Positions 35,316 through 46,600 of a stretch of DNA of 64,000 bases are shown piece by piece. The notes beneath the pieces were generated by a model, which did not search any database, had not been told where the DNA came from, and saw only the letters and a list, made by a program, of their open reading frames with translations. The position numbers and the translations under genes were made by a program. The stretch comes from Phallusia mammillata. Taxonomy: Eukaryota > Chordata > Ascidiacea > Phlebobranchia > Ascidiidae. Within the stretch, counting starts at the first letter, position 1. Every line of letters begins with the position of its first letter. The stretch lies in NCBI GenBank assembly GCA_003260075.1, contig QLIY01000014.1:74545-138544 (forward strand), written 5' to 3'.

Positions 35316-38300
35316 ATGTTGCTTCAATTTGAAGTTATCGTTTCAAGTAATATCAGGCGGAAAAAGCCGTGGCCACGAATCAGATGGATTGGAAAACAGA
35401 AAGAAAGCGTTTGCTTATTGGACAAAAGACGTGCTTCGATTTTGTACTTGCCATCAGGAAGAACCAAACGCGTTATTGGTGCCTTAAAGTCACACATGAA
35501 AAATGTTGTTTACCTCAATACTAGTACATCTGGTAGGGATAATTTACAAGTTGTTTTTGGCCCCCCCCCCGATTTTGTACTTGCCATCAGGAAGAACCAA
35601 ACGCGTTATTGGTGCCTTGAAGTCACACATGAAAAATGTTGTCTACCTCAGTACTAGTACATCTGGTAGGAATCATTTACAAATTGTTTTGATTTATTAG
35701 TTGATTTGACAAATTCACACAAAAAACTGTTGTTTGGAATTTAACTTAGAATGAATGTAAAACTAATTAAAAATTTTGCCTTTGTTTAGTATTTTTTTAA
35801 ATGTTTTGTTAATGTATCCTTGCGTTATGTGCTATAACTTTATAAGCTGGTGCGTTAGTGCATGGGCCAGTCTGCAGAACATGGCAGTTCCCGACGAGAT
35901 CTCGCGCGTGCGGGACCAACATGTCCCACATGCGCGCGTGCACAGCCCATAAGTTCGCATGCAAGGTCAATTTCAGCAAGCGCAAAACAAATAAAAGGGG
36001 TCAAGGCAGTACAATTAAATACCTTTCGTGCGAATTTTCCGCGTGCAACCCCCCAAAATTGCCGTGCAAAAATTTGTTTTCAAAAAAATAATCAACATTA
36101 CAAATGTAGTATTTTGTTTTAGGTGCCTATACAGTTGCACTACTCCTAAATGGACAAATAATGAGATGGAGTAAAGACTCAAACAATGTGGTTGTGATTC
36201 CTGCTTGTAAAGATTTTACTCCAATTAACACAGGGGGGGGGGGGTTGCACTACTCCTAAATGGACAAATAGTGAGATGGAGTAAAGATTCAAATAATGTG
36301 GTTGTGATTCCTGCTTGTAAAGATTTTACTCCAATTAACACAAAAGGTATTGTTTTCTTGTTATTTACAAGTAGTGCAGTATGTCTGCTTGGTTTAGTTG
36401 GTAGAGCGGGAGTTTCGAAAAGACTCCTGTCGTGGGTTCGAAGCCCACCACAGGCTAGATTTTTTTAGCCTTTGCCTTGCCATATTGTGGTGAATGCTTG
36501 GTGACCGGCTGATTCGGTATAGCGCCTTCAATGGGCTTGGCATACTGTGATTTACATATTAGTGTGTCCTGATCGCTGGCACATGCTCGAAAAATTAACC
36601 TGCGGTGGGATTTGAACCTATGACAGGAGTCTTTTGGGGACTTCGCTCTACCTTTAAGCTACACAGGCTCAGTGGTGAACCCGCCGAAAGTCGAATCACA
36701 AGCACCGGTGCCTGCCTTGTATGCTGTACATACCAGCTACATAGTAGGGATCGACAGTTCGACTTGATGACCGGCTGATTCGGTTTGGCACCTTCAATGG
36801 ACCTGGCATACTGTGATTTACATATGAGTGTGCCGTGATCGCTGGTTTGTGTAGAGGGTTGATCCCAGTTATTCATTTATGTCTTATATTAGAACATTTA
36901 CCACACTTGTTCCTTTCTTTATGAAACTCTGTACGCATTTATTTTTGCAGACTCAAAGAAGATTAATTTGTTTATCAGTGATGATGGAGGGGGGGGGGGT
37001 AGTAGGGATCAACAGTTCGACTTGATGACCGACTGATTCGGTATAACGTCTTCAATAGGCTTGGCATACTGTGATTTACATATGAGTGTGCCATGATCGC
37101 TGGTTTGCGTAGAGGGTTGATCCCAGCTATTCATTTATGTCTTATATTAGCTCATTTACTGCACTTGTTCCTTTCTTTATGAAACTCTGTACGCATTCAT
37201 TTTTGCAGACTCAAAGAAGATTAATTTGTTTATCAGTGATGATGGACAAGTTATTTTGTTGATTATCGATTGCAGCAAAATAAATGTTTGGGAGCAACAA
37301 GCCTCTACCGGTGCTCCAAACGACTTAGGAGAATGGTCTATGGTTGATTTGGGTCTAGGGCCTTTGAAATCAGTTGCATTTAAGGAAACCGCTGTTGATG
37401 CAATGTTTTTTACCAATCAGGTAATGTATATGTTTAATTTGTTGGTTTGTGAGCCAAGAATTTGCAGTTGTGTGTGCTTCTGGTGTAATTGTCTTTTGCT
37501 TAGCAACCATTTTGGCATTTATTCCAATTTACTATAACAGTGTGAGTTTACTTAAAGGAAAGGTGCAAGAATTTTTTTTGTCAAATGCAACATGTTGTGT
37601 CATATTGTTGCATTCTGTCTATTTTTTTATGTGTTAAAGTAGATAGAAATGTCCGTTTTCTGTCAGGTTTAGGGGGGGGGGCCTATGTTTTTATGTGTTA
37701 AAGTAGATAGAAATGTCCGTTTTCTGTCAGGTTTATGGTATAAAGAACACAGGTAAACAACAAACACTTTTGTGTATGACACTGTTAATGTCTTTTTTTA
37801 TTATTTTTTAGTATATTTCGCATGTATTTCGGTTGTGCGATTTTTAGGAAGGGCAAAATGTGACCCTGATAAAAAAAACTGGTGTATGCTTAACACTTTA
37901 TGTCAGGGGTGGGCAACCTGCGGCCCGCGGGCTGCATGGGGCCCTTCATTAAAGGTTGTGCGGGCCACAGAGATGCTTGGATTTCAAAAGTACTGGCAAA
38001 CGAGTCCAATTATTACATACTTTTTGAGCTGATTAATGCACTTGATGCTAGTTTTCTAGTTTAGTTTAACACTTTATGTGCTCATGGTGGTTTGAACTGT
38101 TTTATTTTATTGCCAGACTCAGGGTCAATGTTGTCTGTGTACGTTCGTCTGCAACAATTCAGTGCAACTTGTTGTTTGTAACATCTTGCTTCACTGGCAC
38201 GATGAATTAGTTTTTCATCCTGACGCACCCAGTTTTACCTCTTCTGTCTCGTACCGAACATTTCCATTGGATGCAATGACTCCACCATGCAAAGCCATCA

Positions 38301-40304
38301 GGTAAAATGGCTGTGGGGGGGGGGTGTTTTTCATCCTGACTCTCCCAGTTTTACCTCTTCTGTCTCGTACCGAACATTTCCTTTGGATGCAATGACTCCA
38401 CCATGCAAAGCCATCAGGTAAAATGGCTGTAATGAGTCTTAAAATTTGTTTAAAAAATTGGTAAAACATCATTTTTTATCATTGTTTGATATAAAATAAA
38501 ATTGAATGTTATTCTGAGAAGATATTTATACTAAAATTAGAAATTAAACCATCTTAAAAACATATTTTGTGGTAAAAGCCAAGTAATTTTTTCTGTTTAA
38601 TCTAAAAAAAATTTATGTAGGAAAAAAGTTGTTGTTTTCAAAAAATCACAAAAATTTTGAGCAAAAAAATCAGAGCCAGTATATTTGTGTAGAACATAAG
38701 GACGTTTCAGGTTATAAACAATAAAACGACAAAAAAATTTTAGCAGGAAAAATGTTTTTTTCCAGAATCCGTGGAGCCTACCTCGCCAAAATCACTCACG
38801 ATGCACAGACGGTAGCAATTGTTCTCAACCAGCGTCAGCCGTGCCAAACTCAAATGCTTTTTCTTCATCCATATTCCTCCACTGCAGTGGCATCAGATTT
38901 AAAATCTCTTGGATCAAAGAGCAATAACGTTCTTTCTCAATTTGCAAAGTAAATATTTTTTTATTATAAATATATTGTTTTAGTCAGATGTTCATAAGGT
39001 TCTGGGTAATATCACACCAAAAAATACAACTTAAAAAAATGAAATTACTGAACTTTTCTAAAATAGTTTTCTAAAACTTTTCTAAATAGTTAAAACCCAT
39101 TTTGCAGTTGTTTAAGAAATAGATTATAATATTAAATTTGTTTGCAGATAATAACCTAATTTTATGATGTAAGTTACCCAAATTGTACAGAAAATATACT
39201 CATATTCAGTATAAATATAGCAATAAAAAAATTTTGGTCTAATTTGTTAACTAAGTTATCGTTCTGTTAGACAAAATACTCAATGTTTTAAAGAACTTGT
39301 GTTAGTGACCAATCTTCTGAATGAACGTTTGTTTAGTATTTCCATGTAGCATGTTACACACGCAAAAGGGTGCTTGCTAAACTTTTTTTTACTTTACAGA
39401 ACTTACTGGGTGACAGACATGGCTTGGACAAGTGACGATCTGTTTCTTGCGTGCATGACTGGCCGTGGATCGATGTTTCTACTTTCGAAACTGGGGCATC
39501 CCCTTATTATAGCCACGCACAAGCAAGGCATCGAATTTGGGCCGGCTCTTTTCATTCCCTTGCTTCCATTGATTGAACATGACAAGTAAGTAGATTTACG
39601 GATTAGGACATATCAGTGAAAAAATTGACTCAAGTATGTAAGTAATTGTTTGTCATTATATGTGAAAAATTAGGGCATAATGAGTGATTAGTTTAAGAGA
39701 CACATATTTTTGGTTGATCCAATTTGTTTTCAAGTCTTGATTTTCAAATGCCCACCCTTTTAAAGCAGTGATTTTTCAATATTTTTTCTGTTTGTAGGCC
39801 ATGCAGTTTACGTCAATTTCCACTGCTTTGCTCTTTATAACCTGTTAATGTCACCAAGCATTTGCTGGATTGTGCAATTGTGTTTGTCAATTTGTTTCAC
39901 CAAGCAAATAAATTCAACACAGGTCAAACTGAATAATTTTCCTTTTTTTGTCTAATTTGATTTTGTTCCACATGTGTGGCCAAGAAATGTTGGCATGAAC
40001 TTTTTCAAACTTACACATGATAGGTAATGTGAACCTCGATTAAACCTGATTCAGTTAATCCCAATCTTTACCTAATTTGGCACAAAACTGGAGGTACAAA
40101 TGATTTGTAATGTGGTAAGACTCAAACTAATCGACATCGGTTAATCCGGATCTTCTTATAATCCGGACAATTTTTTTTGGCCAAATGGGTCCGAATTAAC
40201 TGAGGATTGCTGTGTTTATCCGATGTTTACTCTCAGAAATTTTGATCCCAGTTGATTCAGAGGTTCACATACAGGCCTAAAAACCATAAATTTTAATAAA
40301 ATGT

Positions 40305-40372
<68 letters not shown>

Positions 40373-40662
40373 GCCTCTTATTTTGTTTTACATTTAGAAA
40401 GAAAGACAATTTTGCCAATCCAGCACCACATCGACCAGGAAGTCCTAACTCTCTTGCTTCATCTATGATCTCAGAGAAGTCATGGCGCCAACGATTTTCC
40501 ATCACAGCTCATCCGAGGCTTCCGATACTTCTATGTAGCGATGGTTACATTGTCATAGCTCTCCAGATCACTGAGTTCGTCCGACCCCGAGATGTTGCTA
40601 CACTCTCATTGGTGGAAACAAATCGTCAGTTGAGGAAAATCATTGACAAATATAAACTTGAA
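35316..40662 (+). CDS. CPLANE1: CPLANE1 part 1: N-terminal beta-propeller-like region
   Basis: Exons 35316-35532 (copy ending 35665), 36123-36346, 37209-37420 (partial copy 36951-36988), 38117-38301 (copy ending 38417), 38766-38948, 39400-39585 and 40398-40662. They encode about 450 residues. Landmarks are ISDDGQVILLIIDCSKINVW, GQCCLCTFVC, TYWVTDMAWTSDDLFLACM, GIEFGPALFIPLLPLI and RQRFSITAHPRLPILLCSDG, each with a close counterpart in human CPLANE1. The W-D/W-x-x-D spacing and alternating strands fit WD40-like blades. The homopolymer polarity changes between the first two exons, but the joined protein still aligns, so that join is probably right. Confidence 0.9.
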
Positions 40663-43600
40663 GTAAGCATTGATAGGTTTGTGGCATTGGTTCAAATCCC
40701 ACCGCTGGCTAGATTCTTTTATCCTGACTTGGTATAATGGCTGTTTTAGGCCTGGTGTACTGAGAATTAGGCATTGGGTATCAATAGTTGCCTTTATATT
40801 TTTTGTTCATTTGTTTTGTGTATGCAACTGCAAAGTATTAGCTTATATTTTGGTATTTTCACAATAATGAACAGTTTTGTCAAAACATCTGAATATGATG
40901 TCTATGTTTATATGATAATATGAGGCCCTAACTTCAAAGTTATTACTTTTCTTCCTAAATTTTCAATTTTGGATCCTTTAAATACATTGCATATGTTGAT
41001 GCTCATTTAATTACATTCGCTTGCTTATAAAACCTTATTTTATTATTTAAGCATAACATTTTAATACTACAGAGAAAACCAGTTAATCACACACTGGTTA
41101 ATGGCATAACTTTTTACATTGGACAGTGTAAATTAGCATTTTTCTTTTTAGGTTAATTCGTTGTCAACACCCCGGTACAATCTTCCAACTGTGCTGTTTG
41201 ATGAAGTCAAGTTTCGTGAGCATAGGTTGTCACGACTGTATGCAAGATGGTTTAAGGTAAGTATCAAGTAATCCCTTATTCCAGTGATCTTGTTCTGTAA
41301 ATTATTTTTAGTGTGCCACAGAGTTATTTAAACTTGTAATGGGATAGAATATGTGACAAAATGGGTTGAGTGCTTGTAGGATTTGGGCTGAGCCGAGCCA
41401 GAACCAGAGCACTCAGTACTGAGCATCATTTTTTTTAATGCTCGGTGCTCAAAAAAAAAAAAGTTTGTGCTTTTTACCCCATCCTTCATTGCTTGTAATT
41501 TTTTTTTCATTCTTAGAAAAAGAAACCAGAGAGAAAACCACTCAGTGAAACTCAGAATGTTGCAGAAAACAGTTTTACACAAGAAAATGAAGACATAAAG
41601 AAGTTGGCATATAAGTAATAATGTCTTAAATTAGGGTTTAGACTTTGTTGACATATTTGATTCAGTCTAATTCGCACATAATATGCTAATCGTTTGTTAC
41701 TATGGTTCTGTGAAAGACTCATTTTTGACAATATTTTTTATCCTTATTATTTTTTTGTTATGTCAGATTTGAAGAAGAGGAAGCTGAAGAAATAAACCAG
41801 GAAAACAGTTCACCAGAAAGTCCAGGTAATTAACAATATGGGGCTGGATTTTAAAAAAAAATTTTTGTTTCTTATTTTCTTCACTGTTCTGCATCTTCAG
41901 ATGTTTTTTCTGCAGATATTTTTTCTGAAAATTTTTTCGAAAATATATGTATGAGGTCGCATAACAGGTAGATATTTAACTGTTCTGCCTATAGACATTT
42001 TTTCTCACAATTGGAAATTATTCTTTTAATGCTTGTGATAGGTGAGGTTGCTTAACGGGTAGGAACTTTATTTGAAATCCAAATGTCTCCGACGGACACA
42101 CAACCTTTAATCTATGGTCCATGTTTGACCCGCTGACCACAGATTGTACATGCCTGGTATAAATACACCTGTTACAGTAAAATGTTGGATCAACGCAAAA
42201 TAGTATTAGTGCACTGTAGGCAACCTGTAGAAAAGCAGTGACATTTGGTAATAAAAAATAATGTTTTCATATTTAAGTTTTGTTTATTCAGACGAGGCAG
42301 AAGACAAAGAAAATATGAAGAAACCATCGGGGGCAATTTTAAATGCTGATGAAGGAAAAATTAGTTTTGCTGACCTCAGTTTGACCTTTGACCCACATTC
42401 AATGGAGGAGTCGTTTGATGCAAGTTCTGTAGACGGAAGTAAGTTGTTTAACTAAAAATCTACAAGTTACAACCCAAACAGACAACTTATGAAGTGTATT
42501 AAGTGGTGGAATTCAATCGGTTCGCACAGGTTCTATAGAACCGTCTCACGAAATTTTATGAGATCAGCGAACCGGTTAGCTTTACCGGGTACTGTACCGG
42601 TTCTATAGAACCGTCTGAAATTTTATGAGATCAGCGAACCGGTTAGCATTACTGGTTACTGTCTCAAAATTGACTTTTTGTAGCAGAACCGGCTGAAAAA
42701 TATGACTTTTGTGATAGAACCGCTGTTTGTAACAGAACCGGCTGAAAAATATGACTTTTGTGATAGAATGGCTGACAAACAATTGGAATCCCACCACTGA
42801 GTGTATTTCTTTCATTTTTCTCCACATTGGACAGACAAAACATCTTAATGTGTTTTGCTCATAATAAAGCCTATTGTATGTCTGTTGAATCTTTATTGTT
42901 TGTGGATTCTTCCAATTCAGGGTGAATCACAGTATTAAAGGCGTCATGCCGAAAATGTCAGGCCCATTAAAGGCGCCATACTGAATCGGTTGGTCACCAA
43001 CCATTCACCACCTTATGGCAAGGTGCAGGCCAATTCAGGGTGGTTTAATTTTGTTTTCCCATTGTGTTGCATTTGGTCAAAGCAACTAAGCTTAAGTTTC
43101 CTGTTTAGAGAAACACGAGTGGTTGAGATGGGATTGGAACCAACATCCTTGTGAACACATTGTACTAACTACTTGGTAATTGGGCAGTGTTTGTTGGCTA
43201 ATTGCAAATGTGTGTTTCAGAAACTCTGGTCGAGTCATTGAAGTCTTGTATCACAAAACTATGCAGTACATGGGGTCTTATTGTGTCTGAGCGAACTGAA
43301 CAAAATGGTAAAATCCAATCAGAGGGAGGAAAAGATCAGGACAAACTTCACAAGTTTTTCATGCAATCAATGGCAATGTTATGTTCTGTATTAAATGAGG
43401 TAATAGTTTGTTATCTATATAGGTAGAGCTACTAACACAGGAACTCACATTACCAAAAAGTTTGCTAATACTGATAGACAGGTTTTTTTAAGGTTTGGTT
43501 TGGGTGACCGCTAAGTAGTTTTAAGAGACCGCAAGTGTTTCATTTAAATACCAAAAAATGGCCATATTTGCTTAAACGAATTATTTATTAGGCTACTGGC

Positions 43601-46600
43601 AAATTTTGGGAAACTGCTGGAGAAATTTGGGGGACCAAAACGATCCCCAAAACACCTCAACAAAAACACTGCTGATAGATGTCATAAACAGTGCAGATAT
43701 TTAAATTAACAGTGAGAGTGGGATACGGTTAGGGACCAAATTTAACATAAAGAACTGGGTTTTAAGGTTGATTTTACTGTAATTATTATTATGAAACCTC
43801 AGATTAACCCCAATAGCCCTAACAATGAGCATTTTTTGCTCAAACTGTATTTAAAATATTTCTGTTGTCCCACCTACCTGAAATTAGCAGGCCTGTTATA
43901 TGAGTCCTTGCGTTAGTAGATCTACCGTCTAAGTGAGGTTAAATTGAAACTTGTTGATTGCTGTCTCTGAAATATCGCCAAACCAAATTTGCACAAATCT
44001 TTTTCCTAATTCATTAATTATATAGGTAAATAAATGCTTGCTATTTATTATTGTAGTGTCAACAGTTGGCCCATTGTCTACCATGGTCACTCGACGAAGG
44101 TCACCACCACGATAAAACCGACACCCACGTTCGTGAAATACTTAGCGATATTTTGGTGGACTTGGCTGAAAAAGTGGCAGCACTTACTGCTTGGGATCTG
44201 GAATACCTCCCTCTAGTGGTGGAAACTTTGCACACTATCATTAAAGCAATCCTCGTGAGCCACCGGAGTGCACCAGAGGGCTGCACTTCTGTGATGGAGT
44301 TGTCCGAAAACTTTTCATGCACTGTTTCGTTGCTGTTGAAGGCAGAAGAGATTCTTAACCACGTTTACAAGTAAATTATTTATTTAAGATTGACTTTTGG
44401 CAGTTCATTGTTGACAAATTATGACTTTAAGTTAATGTACAGTAAACCTAGGTTAAACCAGATCTTCATCTAATTTATACAAAACTTAAGATACAAATGA
44501 TTTGTAATGTGGTAAGGCTCTATCTAATCGACATCAGTTAAACTGGATCTTCACCTAATCCGGTCAAATTTTTGGGTCCAAACGGGTCCAGATTAACCAA
44601 GGTTTATTGTAGTTCTGGTTTTAAAAGTCACACTTTAGTATTTATTACTGTGTTAATAGTAATATTTTAAACTGCTAAACTGCACATGTAAGGTGATGCA
44701 TTAAATTAAACACTTCATGCATTAGAAAACTTTTATAGTTTGTACCTATTTTTTGCTTGCATGATTTTAGTGTATTTTTTGAGAATCTTAGCCAAAAAAC
44801 AACAATAGTCACACATTCTAAACATATTTAAGAAGTTTGATAAAACAAAAAAGACAAATTTTTTGATGTTTTCAACTGTGTCCAATCTTCCCTAAATTAC
44901 AATTACATTTCCCCCATCTGTTTCACATCACATTTTTTCTACCCTTGTGTGTTTTTACTTTTAAACTAAAAAAACAATACTTTTCACAGTTTTCACGAAT
45001 CTGATGTCATCGATAGCAAACAATTCCTTCCAATCAGACAATCCTACCACTCATTGGATGTTGTACCGATGCAAAATACTCTCGAGGACAAAATTTCTTC
45101 ACGACCGCTTCTCTTGTTCCCAATTTGGAAGCAGACTTACAGATATATGTCTGATTTGTTTAATGCTGTGCCAAATATACAGGTAATATTTGTGCAAAAA
45201 TCACTACCTCAATACTTGTGCTAAGTAGAACATGGTTCCAATACTTGCTGTCTGGCACTTTTATTTAATTGTATTTAATTTGACTTTCGGGTCCATTTCG
45301 GGTTTTGTTTGAAAAAACAGGTTTTGGCCGGGATTTGGGCGTTTGCATTGGGGTTCCTTGCTGTTTTTTAGACATGTTTTTTCATTTTTTAGACATGTTT
45401 ACAACTTCGGCATGTTTGATAAAAAACTGTTATTTGTGTTTCAGATAAACCCATCTATGCAACGCCTCCTTTCGTTCGTGCAACGTTTGCTCATGAGGTC
45501 ATTGACCCAGAGTGACCTCTCCCCTGGGGGGGGGGGTCTCCTCTCATTCATGCAACGTTTGCTCATGAGGTCATTGACCCAGAGTGACCTCTCCCCTGGC
45601 CTTATCCTTCCCACTGTAAAGGTCATGATTGGGCATTTAACAGAGTATAAACTAGATTCTGCGCTTGACCTCGCCTCCACGATTCTGACCGACCATCTAA
45701 ACTACAACAAAGCTTGGAAAGGTGATGGAAATAACTGTAGGAAAGGGGGGGGGGGTCTTCCCACTGTAAAGGTCATGATAGGTCATTTGACGGAGTATCA
45801 ACTAGATTCAGCGCTTGACCTCGCCTCCACGATTCTGACCGACCATTTAAACTACAACAAAGCTTGGAAAGGTGATGGAAATAACTGTAGGAAAGTTTTA
45901 AGTTTCCACCGACTGTTTCAAGTGTTGTCCGCTCAGAGTCATAGTATCTGTAGAAAATCATCGAGACAATACCTGATAAGCTGCAGACAGTGCACACTGT
46001 TTCGACCTATAACGTCTCATCAGTGCAGCTGGTGGGGGGGGGGGTACCCTCTGGTCCATTTCGGGTTTTGTTTGAAAAAACAGGTTTTGGCCGGGATTTG
46101 GGGGGGGGGGTGTATGACTACACTAGCCAAAACGGCTGATCTCTCGTAACTAACTGCACTGATGAGACCTTATAGTTGGGGTGGGCAACCTTTGTTACTG
46201 TAGGGCTAATTATAAATGTCAAAATTGGGGGGGGGGCTGCAGACAGTGCACACTATTTTGGCCAAAAAGGTCTCGCCAGTGCAGCTGGTGCCATGACTCT
46301 TTTCCCATTAAACTGGAGTGCCGTTGTATGGCCACACTAGCTCATACATCCAAAGTCTGGTCACCAACTGCACTAATAACATCCAGGCCGAACCAGTGTG
46401 CACTGTCTGTAGCTTAACTGTAGAAAAGTTTTACGCTTCAATCTGTACTTGACTTTGAACAAATTTTTTTCACAGTCGACAAGTGGCAAGCGGTGGAACT
46501 GCTTTGCTGCGCGATGACGTCATACTTCACTAACCAGTCTATGCGGTTCGGGGGGGGGGCTGTCTGCAGCTTCTCTGTAAAATTTTGAGCTTCAATCTGG

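Noticed and set aside
37421..37760. A coding exon between 37.42 and 37.76 kb (open frame VSQEFAVVCASGVIVFCLAT)
   Set aside because: Phase does not fit the preceding exon, and the next exon at 38117 continues the human-like protein directly in phase, so this is intron.
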